A stretch of 24,911 nt of DNA, taken from assembly GCA_002455335.1 (NCBI GenBank), contig DKKP01000052.1, positions 311 to 25,221 on the forward strand, written 5' to 3'. How positions within the stretch are numbered: position 1 is the stretch's first letter; the number at the start of each line of letters is the position of its first letter. The notes under the pieces are model-generated. The model saw only the letters and a list, made by a program, of their open reading frames with translations, did not search any database and was not told the DNA's origin. The translations under genes were made by a program, and so were the position numbers. Below are positions 15,042 through 22,159 of this stretch, piece by piece. This stretch comes from Anaerolineales bacterium UBA6663. GTDB taxonomy: Bacteria > Chloroflexota > Anaerolineae > Anaerolineales > UBA6663.

Positions 15042-15989
15042 TCACAGAGTCAGCACCAGCAAGTACGCGACATAGCCGGTCAGCAAGGCGGCTCCTTCGA
15101 TCCGTGTGATGTTGCGCGACGAGCGACAGACCCAGAGACAGGCGAGCCCGGCGCCGACCATGACCGGGAAGTCGAGGCTCAACGTCTGCGCGGTCGCGGT
15201 CAGTTCGACCGGGGCGGCGACCGTCGTCGTGCCAAGCACGCCCAGGATGTTGAAGACGTTGCTGCCGACGACGTTGCCGACCGCGATCTCGCGCTCGCCG
15301 CGCACAGTCGCGACCACCGAGGCCGCAAGTTCGGGCAGTGACGTCCCGATCGCCACGATCGTCAAGCCAATGATCCGCTCGCTGACTCCAAGGACGCGTG
15401 CGAGGTCGACCGCGCCAGTCACCAGGCGGTCGGCGCCGAGCACGAGCAGCACAAGCCCGGTCACGGTCAGCACAGCGGCCTCGCCGATCTGGCGACGCGT
15501 CGGCGGTGTGATCGGCGCCGGCTCGCCCACCAGGTGCTCAAGCCGGCGCGCGGCGACAACCAGCATCGTGAGATAGAGGGCGAGCACCGCCAGCAAGACC
15601 AGGCCATCGAACCTGGAGAACCCGCCATCCGCGCCAAGCACCCACATCAACACGAATAGGCCGAGCATGACGCGCACATCGAAACGCGCCAGCTGGTGCG
15701 GCACATGCAGCGGCGCAGCCAGCGCCGATAGACCCAGGATCAGGCCGACGTTGGCGATGTTGCTGCCAGTGACGTTGCCGATCGCTAAGGTGACCTCGCC
15801 ACTCAACGCGGCGCGGACGCTCACCGCGAACTCCGGAGCGCTGGTCGCGAAGGCCACGATCGTCAGACCAGCCACGAGCGGCGAGATCCGCGCCGCCCGC
15901 CCGAGACGTGATGCGCCTCGCACAAGCCACTCGCCGCCGACGATCAACAATACGACACCCAGTCCGATCCACAGCATCGTCGTCCACAT
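15042..15989 (-). CDS. CaCA-superfamily Na+/Ca2+ (cation) exchanger, YrbG-like
   Basis: This 315-residue inner-membrane protein has about ten hydrophobic segments in two inverted halves. The two alpha repeats are clear: FATSAPE (47-53) with GNVTGSN (71-77), and GTSLPE (215-220) with GNVVGSN (238-244). The Glu in each TSxPE motif is the usual ion ligand. The family exchanges Ca2+ for Na+ or H+. I prefer ATG 15989 (GGGGTGG just upstream). The frame, however, is open without stops back to ATG 16106, which would add 39 Arg-rich residues and lies only a few bases after the predicted transcription start. An intrinsic terminator sits in this leader (see separate entries). It is divergent from the methyltransferase and convergent with the ABC exporter. 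Confidence 0.92.
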   Translation of the reverse strand: MWTTMLWIGLGVVLLIVGGEWLVRGASRLGRAARISPLVAGLTIVAFATSAPEFAVSVRAALSGEVTLAIGNVTGSNIANVGLILGLSALAAPLHVPHQLARFDVRVMLGLFVLMWVLGADGGFSRFDGLVLLAVLALYLTMLVVAARRLEHLVGEPAPITPPTRRQIGEAAVLTVTGLVLLVLGADRLVTGAVDLARVLGVSERIIGLTIVAIGTSLPELAASVVATVRGEREIAVGNVVGSNVFNILGVLGTTTVAAPVELTATAQTLSLDFPVMVGAGLACLWVCRSSRNITRIEGAALLTGYVAYLLVLTL

Positions 15990-16110
15990 CTGACCACCCC
16001 TATCAACAAAAAAAGGAGACGGCACGCAACGCGATTGCGACCGTCTCCACCTAGCCGGCGTCTGCACCGGCGGGTATGCGATTCGGCGGGCTTTGCGGCC
16101 CGCCATATTG
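15990..16110 (-). promoter_or_regulatory. Structured leader of the CaCA exchanger: candidate attenuator or riboswitch
   Basis: The leader between the predicted transcription start (about 16109) and ATG 15989 is about 120 bases long. In minus-strand order it contains hairpin GGCGGGC/GCCCGCC, hairpin GCCGG/CCGGC, then an intrinsic terminator with U7, then the ribosome binding region. This order (promoter, folded region, terminator, start codon) is that of transcription-attenuated genes. I do not recognise a known riboswitch class, and the yybP-ykoY manganese core GGGGAGUAG is absent. Confidence 0.5.
16008..16048 (-). terminator. Intrinsic terminator inside the CaCA leader
   Basis: The arms GGAGACGG (16041-16048 on the minus strand) and CCGTCTCC (16015-16022) form 8 bp. 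They are topped by a further 5-bp helix (16025-16029 with 16035-16039). On the minus strand seven T follow directly (16008-16014). No gene on the minus strand ends upstream of it; it precedes the CaCA start codon by 18 bases. Confidence 0.85.
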
Positions 16111-16115
16111 AATTA

Positions 16116-16144
16116 ATTGTATCAGGAACGCTGGCCCTCGTCAA
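16116..16144 (-). promoter_or_regulatory. Sigma-70-type promoter of the CaCA exchanger
   Basis: On the minus strand, -35 TTGACG (16139-16144) and -10 TACAAT (16116-16121) each match the consensus at five of six positions and are exactly 17 bases apart. This is the best promoter in the window apart from that of tRNA-Val(CAC). Confidence 0.82.
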
Positions 16145-16192
16145 CACCCTGAGACCTTGACAGGGGCGCCGGCTTGGGCAGGATGCGCCCAT

Positions 16193-16198
16193 TACAAT
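16193..16198 (+). promoter_or_regulatory. -10-like element before the methyltransferase
   Basis: TACAAT lies six bases before an ATG (16205). No -35 is seen at 16-18 bases upstream; a TTGACA at 16157-16162 is 30 bases away, which is too far for one promoter. Confidence 0.35.
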
Positions 16199-16204
16199 GG
16201 CCGC

Positions 16205-16237
16205 ATGTCGTGCACTCGTCGGAAGAAGCTCAGATGA
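16205..16237 (+). CDS. Possible 10-codon leader peptide (MSCTRRKKLR)
   Basis: ATG 16205 falls seven bases after the end of the TACAAT element, so a transcript from it could start on this ATG. The ORF codes MSCTRRKKLR and stops at TGA 16235-16237. That stop overlaps the methyltransferase ATG (16234) as ATGA, the arrangement used for translational coupling. It is very short and strongly basic. It could be chance; conservation of the arrangement would decide. Confidence 0.3.
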   Translation: MSCTRRKKLR

Positions 16238-16959
16238 CGCCGGAGGGCTGGGTGGTCGTCCTGCTGGCGGCAATCGGCGTTGGGCAGCTGGCCTATTGGG
16301 AACTGGTGCTGTGTGAGGGCGCTCACCTGGGTCCGCGCGTTGTCGCAGCCACCTACGACTGGGTCGCCCGGCGTTACGATGCAGATATCAAGCACTTCGA
16401 TCCGGTCGTCGAATCGACGATCCTCGGGCTGCCGCTGGCCACGGCCCTGATCGAGGTCGATGCCCCGCGCGTGCTGGATCTGGCCGCAGGCACTGGCCGC
16501 ACGGCGCGCGCGTTGGTGCGCGAGCTGGCCTTCGACGGATCGGTGGTCAACGTCGACCTCGCGACGCGCATGCTGAGAACCGGGCGCGATGCGCTGCCCG
16601 CGCATGCGGCCGAACGCGTCGGCTGGCTGCGTGCGCCTGTCGATCAGCTGCCCTTTGCCGATGCGGCCTTCGACGCCGTCGTCTGTCTCGAAGCCCTCGA
16701 ATTCGTGCCCGACGCCGAACGCGTCCTGCGTGAGGCGCTACGCGTCCTGCGCCCCTGCGGTGTGCTCCTGATCACGCACCGGGTCGGGCCCTATGCCCGT
16801 CTGATCCTGGGTCACTATCTCAGCCGCACCGATTTCGCAGCCCTGCTCGGTCGTCTCCCGCTCAACGACATCCGCATCGAGCGCTGGCAGGTCGAGTACG
16901 ATCTCGCCTGGGCGATCAGGAGTGCGGAGAGCGGGGAGCGAGGGGCTAGGGGCGTTTAG
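16234..16959 (+). CDS. Membrane-anchored class I SAM-dependent methyltransferase
   Basis: This 241-residue protein starts with a single hydrophobic helix (WVVVLLAAIGVGQLAYWELVL, about residues 6-26), then a Methyltransf_11-type Rossmann domain. Motif I VLDLAAGTGRT (80-90) binds S-adenosylmethionine. VDLATRMLRTGR follows as motif II, and VCLEALEFVPD and VLRPCGVLLITH match motifs IV to VI. The WVARRYD stretch before the domain is typical of ubiquinone/menaquinone-like or lipid methyltransferases. The substrate is unknown; the N-terminal helix suggests a membrane lipid or quinone. ATG 16234 is chosen because the open frame before it has no recognisable sequence and GGAAGAAG lies upstream. The C-terminal end (ESGERGARGV) is low complexity. 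Confidence 0.82.
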   Translation: MTPEGWVVVLLAAIGVGQLAYWELVLCEGAHLGPRVVAATYDWVARRYDADIKHFDPVVESTILGLPLATALIEVDAPRVLDLAAGTGRTARALVRELAFDGSVVNVDLATRMLRTGRDALPAHAAERVGWLRAPVDQLPFADAAFDAVVCLEALEFVPDAERVLREALRVLRPCGVLLITHRVGPYARLILGHYLSRTDFAALLGRLPLNDIRIERWQVEYDLAWAIRSAESGERGARGV

Positions 16960-17029
16960 GCCCACCCGCACCACGCCCCTCGCCCCACGCCCCACGCGCG
17001 CCGGGTGGTATCATCACCCGACAACGCCT

Positions 17030-18427
17030 ATGACCCATTACAACCTCCTGGTGATCGGCTCGGGCCCCGCCGGAGCCAAGGCTGCCGAGCAGGCGGCGCA
17101 ACTCGGCAAGACGGTTGCGCTGGTCGAGCAGGCGCCGCGTCTGGGCGGTAGCGGCATCAGCACGGGCACGGTGCCCTCCAAGACCCTGCGTGAGACCGCG
17201 GCGTTCCTGCAGTCGCTGCACCGCCGCGCGATCCCGGGGCTGACCTACCAGATCGACCCGAAACTCACCCCGGCCGACCTGATGTATCGGCGCCAGATGG
17301 TCCTCACGGCCGATTGGGGCCTGATCCAACGTAACGTCGATCGCTATCGGATCGAGGTGGTGCGCGGCCAGGCGCGCTTCATTGATCCGCACACCCTGCT
17401 CGTCGAGACGGTCGAAGGCGAGCGCACGCTGACCGGTGATGCGATCGTTGTTGCCACAGGCGCCGAGGCGCATCGCCCAGCCGGGATCCCATTCACTGAT
17501 CCTCGGGTATACGACGCCGGACGCATCGGCGAAATGGATCACTTCCCGCGGCGGCTTGTGGTGCTTGGCGCCGGCGTGATCGGTCTGGAGCTTGCCGGCG
17601 TGTTCATGTCGGTTGGTGCCCAGGTGACCGTGATCGAGCTCGGCCAGCGGGTGCTGGCGGCCACCGATGATGAACTGGCGGATCAGCTTCGCCGCTCGAT
17701 GGAATCTCAGGGCGTGAGCTTCTGGCTCGGCGAGCCGCTCGGCGAGGTGGCGACCGGGCCCGAAGGGCTGCGCGTCGCACTGCGCAACGGGCTCTCAGTG
17801 GCCTGCGATACCTTGTTGGTCGCGGCCGGCCGACGCGGCAACACCGAAGGACTGAGGCTCTCTGCGATCGGGGTCGCCGTCAACGACCAGGGCTTCATCC
17901 CTGTCAACGGTCGTTACCAGACGGTGGCCCCGGGCGTCTACGCCGCCGGTGACGTGATCGGCGGCTACTCCTGGGCCGCGACATCGATGGAGCAAGGCCG
18001 CGCCGCCGTGCGCGCTGCCTTCCTGAACGAGACCCCGCGGACCCGCGTCATCCCGCGTTGCATCTACACACTGCCCGAGGTTGCCTCAGTCGGCCCAACC
18101 GAAGATGAGCTGAAGCAAATGGGCGAGCCGTATCTCGTCGGGCGAGCCAGCGTCGCCGAGAACCCGCGCGGCCAGATCACGGGCGACAACTTCGGATTGG
18201 TCAAGGTGCTCTTCGCACCCTCCGACAAGAGAGTCCTGGCCGTCCACTGGCTGGGCGAGGGCGGCGCCGAGCTGATTCACATCGCCCAGCGCGTGATCGA
18301 AGCCGGCGGGACGCTCGATGATCTCGCCGAACCGCCGTACGCTTATCCATCACTCGCTTCGCTCTACGAGCAAGTCGCCTACAACGGACTGGAACACTGG
18401 GAGCGCTGGCACGAATGGCATACATGA
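17030..18427 (+). CDS. sthA: SthA-like soluble pyridine nucleotide transhydrogenase
   Basis: This 465-residue flavoprotein matches the length and order of soluble NAD(P)+ transhydrogenase, which moves hydride between NADPH and NAD+ in the cytoplasm. The N-terminal FAD site is VIGSGPAGAKAAEQAA. The second nucleotide site is VVLGAGVIGLELAG (about residue 180 on), and APGVYAAGDVIG is the late FAD motif. At the position where related disulfide reductases have two redox Cys, this protein reads GGSGISTGTVPSK (39-51). The second Cys is Thr, as in SthA; the first, usually kept even in SthA, is Gly. It therefore cannot use a disulfide. ATG 17030 begins the FAD fold directly. No good Shine-Dalgarno is present; a small hairpin (17002-17007 with 17015-17020) enclosing TATCAT lies just upstream. 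Confidence 0.8.
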   Translation: MTHYNLLVIGSGPAGAKAAEQAAQLGKTVALVEQAPRLGGSGISTGTVPSKTLRETAAFLQSLHRRAIPGLTYQIDPKLTPADLMYRRQMVLTADWGLIQRNVDRYRIEVVRGQARFIDPHTLLVETVEGERTLTGDAIVVATGAEAHRPAGIPFTDPRVYDAGRIGEMDHFPRRLVVLGAGVIGLELAGVFMSVGAQVTVIELGQRVLAATDDELADQLRRSMESQGVSFWLGEPLGEVATGPEGLRVALRNGLSVACDTLLVAAGRRGNTEGLRLSAIGVAVNDQGFIPVNGRYQTVAPGVYAAGDVIGGYSWAATSMEQGRAAVRAAFLNETPRTRVIPRCIYTLPEVASVGPTEDELKQMGEPYLVGRASVAENPRGQITGDNFGLVKVLFAPSDKRVLAVHWLGEGGAELIHIAQRVIEAGGTLDDLAEPPYAYPSLASLYEQVAYNGLEHWERWHEWHT

Positions 18428-18443
18428 TCGACCCGGGTCAGCC

Positions 18444-19220
18444 ATGAAGCTCGTCCGTTACCGCTTCGAAGATCTGGTGGCCTATGGCGTGCTGGAGGAT
18501 GACGTCGTCCAACCGCTGATCGGCGACCCTTTCGGTCCACACACGCGCGGCCAGGGCCAGATCCGGGCCGCCGACCTCACGCTGCTCGCGCCGTGCACGC
18601 CGGGCAAGATCCTGAGCTTCACGCAAAACTACGCCGACCGCGCACGCGAGGTCGGGACGGCGACGCCGCCCTTCCCGCTGCTTTCACTCAAGCCGCCGAG
18701 CGCCGTGATCGGCACGCTCGACTCGATCGTGTTGCCGCCGCAGAGCGCGCGCGTCGATTACGGGGCCGAGCTGGCCGTGGTGATCGGGCGGCGCGGCCGC
18801 TGGATCGCGGTTGAGGAGGTCGCCCAATACGTGCTGGGCTACACCTGTGCCAACAACGTTGTCGCCCGCGACCTTGTCGAACTCGATGGATCATGGGTCC
18901 GCGGCGGCGCCTTCGACACCTTCTGCCCGCTCGGGCCGGTGATCCAGACACATCTGGCGCTGGCCGACACGCTGGTACAATGCCGCGTCAATGGGCAGAC
19001 GCGCCAGATGACCTCGACGCACGATCTGCTGTTCGGCGTATCTCAACTGATCGCATTCGCCTCCTCGGTGATGACGCTCGAGCCCGGCGATGTTGTGCTC
19101 ACCGGCACACCTGCCGGGGTCGCGCCGCTCAGCACCGGAGACGTGATCGAGGTCGAGGTCGAGGGCATCGGGGTGCTGCGCAACACAGTGGTCGCCGAGC
19201 CGCGTCAACCGGCTCGCTAG
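18444..19220 (+). CDS. Fumarylacetoacetate hydrolase (FAH) family protein, active site altered
   Basis: This 258-residue protein has the FAH/FAHD1 fold signature: [10 protein letters not shown] near residue 62, LKPPSAVIG, the [12 protein letters not shown] strand, [22 protein letters not shown] and [12 protein letters not shown]. Active members hydrolyse or decarboxylate acylpyruvates and related diketo acids using Mg2+ or Mn2+. Four key positions differ from the pattern I know: His to Arg66 in NYADH, the first Glu of the metal pair ExE to Gly107, the metal Asp of CANDV to Asn138, and the Lys of GKSFDTF to Gly155. Glu69, Glu109 and the substrate-binding frame are kept. It may be a pseudoenzyme or have a changed reaction. 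It starts 16 bases after sthA and ends 14 bases before dcd, so it lies inside a tight operon. Confidence 0.85.
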   Translation: MKLVRYRFEDLVAYGVLEDDVVQPLIGDPFGPHTRGQGQIRAADLTLLAPCTPGKILSFTQNYADRAREVGTATPPFPLLSLKPPSAVIGTLDSIVLPPQSARVDYGAELAVVIGRRGRWIAVEEVAQYVLGYTCANNVVARDLVELDGSWVRGGAFDTFCPLGPVIQTHLALADTLVQCRVNGQTRQMTSTHDLLFGVSQLIAFASSVMTLEPGDVVLTGTPAGVAPLSTGDVIEVEVEGIGVLRNTVVAEPRQPAR

Positions 19221-19234
19221 GAACGAGGTGCAGG

Positions 19235-19789
19235 ATGGGTCTGAAACCCGACAACTGGATCCGCAAGATGGCGCTCGAACATCGCATGATCGAGCCGTTT
19301 GTCGACACCCAGGTCCGCAGCGGCGTGATCAGCTACGGTGTATCGTCTTACGGCTACGACATCCGCGTGGCCGACGAGTTCAAGATCTTCACCAACGTCT
19401 TTTCGGCCGTGGTCGACCCCAAGCACTTCGACCCGCGCGGCATGGTCGACTTCAAGGGCGATGTGTGTGTGATCCCGCCGAACTCGTTTGTGCTTGCCAA
19501 GACGGTCGAGTACTTCCGCATCCCGCGTAACGTCCTGACTGTGTGTGTCGGCAAGTCGACCTATGCGCGCTGCGGCCTGATCGTCAACGTCACGCCGTTC
19601 GAGCCCGAGTGGGAGGGCTTCGTGACGCTCGAGATCAGCAACACCACGCAACTCCCGGCGCGCGTATACGCCAATGAGGGCATCGCCCAGGTGTTGTTCT
19701 TCGAAGGCGACGGGCCGTGCGATACGTCCTACGCCGACAAGAAGGGCAAATACCAGCACCAGCAGACGATCGAGCTGCCGAAGTTGTGA
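19235..19789 (+). CDS. dcd: dCTP deaminase
   Basis: This 184-residue cytoplasmic enzyme converts dCTP to dUTP for dTTP synthesis; some relatives also cleave dUTP to d[11 protein letters not shown] near the N-terminus and GKSTYAR (106-112) match the conserved nucleotide site. Ser108 and Arg112 align with the catalytic Ser and Arg of Escherichia coli Dcd, and Glu133 in FVTLEISN with its catalytic Glu. [13 protein letters not shown] is the trimer core strand. ATG 19235 has GAGGTG four bases upstream. Length matches the family. It follows the FAH-family gene by 14 bases and is probably in the same message. Whether it is bifunctional cannot be read safely from sequence. Confidence 0.95.
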   Translation: MGLKPDNWIRKMALEHRMIEPFVDTQVRSGVISYGVSSYGYDIRVADEFKIFTNVFSAVVDPKHFDPRGMVDFKGDVCVIPPNSFVLAKTVEYFRIPRNVLTVCVGKSTYARCGLIVNVTPFEPEWEGFVTLEISNTTQLPARVYANEGIAQVLFFEGDGPCDTSYADKKGKYQHQQTIELPKL

Positions 19790-19793
19790 CGGC

Positions 19794-21053
19794 GTGGCGC
19801 GTAGGGCGTTGCTGCGTGGCGCGAGAGGCGTCGTCGACAGTCGACTGGCCGTATTCGGGCTGGCGGCGCTGATCGCGGCCTGCGCGGCGCCCACGCCAAC
19901 GCCGACCCACACCCCGACAGCCACCCGGGCGCTGCCCACGTCGACGCCCACGCGCATCGCATCGCCAACGCCGCCGGTCAGCCCGACGCCGCGACCCTCA
20001 CCGATCCGCCCACGGCCCACGCCCATACCGACGATCCCGACCGACACGCTTGTCGAGCGCGGCGTGGCGCTGCCCGGGTTTTCGGTCACCGTGTACGGCA
20101 CGGTGTTCCGCCCGACGGCGCTGACATTTGGCCCGGACGGGACACTGTACGTGGCGTCGACCAACGCCGAGGTGCTTGCGCTCACCGACACCGACGGCGA
20201 CCGCCGCGCCGATGAAACGACCACGTTCGTCAGCGGCGTGCGCGTGCCGCTCGGGTTGCTGTGGCATGACGGTCGGCTTTTCGTCTCGCACAATGACCTC
20301 GGCGATGGGCGCGTGGTCGCCTTCGCCGACCGCGATGGCGACGGCCGCGCCGAGGATCGAGACGTGATCGTCTCGGGGCTGCCCAGCGACGGCCTCCACC
20401 AAAACGATGATCTTGTGCTTGGGCCAGACGGGTTTCTCTATCTTGGGATGGGCTCGACCTGTGATGTGTGCGTCGAGGCCGATCCCCGCTCGGCAGGCAT
20501 CCTGCGCTTCGAGCCCGACGGGAGCGAGTTAAGCGTATTCGCGCGCGGCTTACGCAATCCGTACGGTCTGGCGTTCAACGCCGCCGGCGACCTCTTCGCC
20601 ACAGATAACGGCCGCGACGACCTCGGCCGCGAGGCCCCGCCCGAGGAACTCAATCACATCGTGGCCGACGGCGACTACGGCTGGCCGAGCTGTTACGTCG
20701 GCGCGACAAACCCGGCCTGCGCCGACGCACTCGCCCCGATCGCGACCTTCACGCCGCGCTCGTCGGCCGACGGATTGGTCTTCTACGACGGCGCAGTCTT
20801 CCCCGAGGCCTATCGCGACGACGCCTTTGTCGCAGTGCTTGGCTCGTACGTCTACATCGACCTGCCGCGCGGCGTCGCGCATGTGCCGCTCACGAAGGGC
20901 GAGGCGGGCTACACGGCCGGCCCGGTCGATTGGCTGCTCGAGCTCAACACCCAGGGCCGACCGCTCGACGTCACGGTCGGGCCTGATGGCGCGCTGTACG
21001 TCGCTGATTACGAGATGGGCGAGATCCTGCGGATCAACTACGGGAAACCGTAA
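19794..21053 (+). CDS. Lipoprotein with PQQ-dependent-sugar-dehydrogenase-like beta-propeller
   Basis: This 419-residue protein begins with a lipoprotein signal ending LIAAC (Cys30), followed by a Pro/Thr linker (about residues 31-85). A six-blade propeller follows, of the glucose/sorbosone dehydrogenase type: RPTALTFGPDGTLYVAS, LPSDGLHQNDDLVLGPDGFLYLG, FARGLRNPYGLAFNAAGDLFATDNGRDD, and a last blade LDVTVGPDGALYVADY. Asp-rich loops (DTDGDRRAD; DRDGDGRAED) look like Ca2+ sites. The His in DGLHQND and the Arg/Asn in GLRNPYG are the usual cofactor or substrate pocket residues. It should sit outside the membrane and may oxidise sugars, with PQQ not proven. The start is uncertain: I chose GTG 19794, four bases after the dcd stop, because it gives a complete lipoprotein signal; TTG 19809 is also possible. 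Confidence 0.82.
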   Translation: MARRALLRGARGVVDSRLAVFGLAALIAACAAPTPTPTHTPTATRALPTSTPTRIASPTPPVSPTPRPSPIRPRPTPIPTIPTDTLVERGVALPGFSVTVYGTVFRPTALTFGPDGTLYVASTNAEVLALTDTDGDRRADETTTFVSGVRVPLGLLWHDGRLFVSHNDLGDGRVVAFADRDGDGRAEDRDVIVSGLPSDGLHQNDDLVLGPDGFLYLGMGSTCDVCVEADPRSAGILRFEPDGSELSVFARGLRNPYGLAFNAAGDLFATDNGRDDLGREAPPEELNHIVADGDYGWPSCYVGATNPACADALAPIATFTPRSSADGLVFYDGAVFPEAYRDDAFVAVLGSYVYIDLPRGVAHVPLTKGEAGYTAGPVDWLLELNTQGRPLDVTVGPDGALYVADYEMGEILRINYGKP

Positions 21054-21056
21054 GGA

Positions 21057-21094
21057 GAAAAGAGGGAGGAGGGATCGCTCCTCCCTCCTCCCTC
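21057..21094 (-). terminator. Terminator between convergent lipoprotein and aldo/keto reductase genes
   Basis: Arms 21062-21074 (all purine) and 21082-21094 (all pyrimidine) pair perfectly over 13 bp with a 7-base loop. On the minus strand TTTTCTCC follows, so it is a reasonable intrinsic terminator for the aldo/keto reductase, whose stop codon (21093-21095) lies in the arm. On the plus strand it has no T run. Confidence 0.75.
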
Positions 21095-22118
21095 AAGCCG
21101 TTGGAAACGGATTGCGTTCGATAAAGCCCGCCTGATGCCAGTAGGGGTAGGTCTTGGGGCGCGTGCTGGCCTGATCGAGCGCCGCGACCTGTTCGGGCGT
21201 GAGCGCCCAGCCGATTGCGCCCAGGTTCTCACGCAACTGCGCCTCGTCGCGCGCGCCGATGATCACGGTCGACACGGTCGGGCGCTGGAGCAGCCAGTTG
21301 AGCGCCACCTGCGGCACGGTCTTGCCGGTCTGCTCGGCGATGGCGTCAAGCGCATCGACCACTGTGTAGAGGTATTCCTCAGGGATCTGCGGGCCGATGC
21401 CCGCGACCCAATCGCTTCGCAGGCGGCTGCGCTCGGGCAACGGCTGGCCGCGCCGGATTTTGCCGGTGAGCCGGCCCCAACCCAGCGGGCTCCAGGCCAC
21501 GCAGCCGACGCCCTGATCGAGGCCGAGCGGCATCAACTCCCACTCGTAGTCGCGACCGACGAGCGAGTAGAACGCCTGATGCGCCACGTAGCGCACCCAG
21601 CCGTGTCGATCGGAGATCGCCAGCGACTTCATCAGATGCCAGCCCGAGAAATTCGAACAGCCGATGTACCGGATCTTTCCGGCGCGCACAAGGTCGTCGA
21701 GCGTGCCAAGCGTCTCCTCGATCGGTGTCCGTGCGTCAAAGGCGTGGAGCTGGAACAGGTCGATATAGTCAGTGCCGAGCCGTCGCAGGCTGGCCTCCAC
21801 GGCCCGCAGCAGGTGGAAGCGCGAGGACCCGACGTCGTTGGCGCCTGGGCCGGAGCGAAACGTCGCCTTGGTCGAGATCAGCACCTGATCGCGGCGGCCT
21901 TTGATCGCCTGGCCCAGGATCTCCTCCGAGGCGCCGCGCGCGTAGCCGTCGGCGCTGTCGAACAGGTTCAGGCCCGCGTCGACGCAGATGTCGACCAGGC
22001 GCGTGGCCTCGGCGACGCCTGTGCCGCCGAAATCCTCGGTCTTGCCGCCGAAGGTCACTGTGCCGAGCGAAAGCACGGGCACTTTGAAGCCGGAATTGCC
22101 GAGAAAACGCGTTTCCAT
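21093..22118 (-). CDS. Aldo/keto reductase
   Basis: This 341-residue cytoplasmic NADPH-dependent TIM-barrel reductase carries the full catalytic tetrad: Asp54 and Tyr59 in FDSADGYARG, Lys84 in ISTKATF and His125 in FQLHAFD. IGCSNFSGWHL and the late NADPH motif TVIIGARDEAQLREN are also present. ATG 22118 has AGGAGA at good spacing; an upstream ATG at 22163 would overlap thrB and is not used. It lies 41 bases after the homoserine kinase on the same strand. Its substrate is unknown; general sugar or carbonyl reduction is likely. It resembles the second aldo/keto reductase in the window in motif layout but is clearly a different subfamily. Confidence 0.92.
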   Translation of the reverse strand: METRFLGNSGFKVPVLSLGTVTFGGKTEDFGGTGVAEATRLVDICVDAGLNLFDSADGYARGASEEILGQAIKGRRDQVLISTKATFRSGPGANDVGSSRFHLLRAVEASLRRLGTDYIDLFQLHAFDARTPIEETLGTLDDLVRAGKIRYIGCSNFSGWHLMKSLAISDRHGWVRYVAHQAFYSLVGRDYEWELMPLGLDQGVGCVAWSPLGWGRLTGKIRRGQPLPERSRLRSDWVAGIGPQIPEEYLYTVVDALDAIAEQTGKTVPQVALNWLLQRPTVSTVIIGARDEAQLRENLGAIGWALTPEQVAALDQASTRPKTYPYWHQAGFIERNPFPTA

Positions 22119-22159
22119 GGGTTCTCCTGAGGCCGGCATGGCGAGCCGACGGTGGACGA

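Noticed and set aside
13201..15045. Long open frame of 614 codons on the minus strand opposite the ABC exporter
   Set aside because: The plus-strand frame has every ABC exporter motif. The opposite frame is a mirror effect of high-GC codon usage and has no recognisable domain.
15990..16110. yybP-ykoY manganese or crcB fluoride riboswitch in the CaCA leader
   Set aside because: The conserved core sequences I know for these classes were not found, so no class is claimed.
16157..16198. TTGACA (16157-16162) plus TACAAT (16193-16198) as one promoter for the methyltransferase
   Set aside because: The spacer is 30 bases, far outside the usual 16-18.
21135..22130. 331-codon plus-strand frame opposite the aldo/keto reductase
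   Set aside because: The minus strand has the full catalytic tetrad; the plus frame is a codon-bias shadow.
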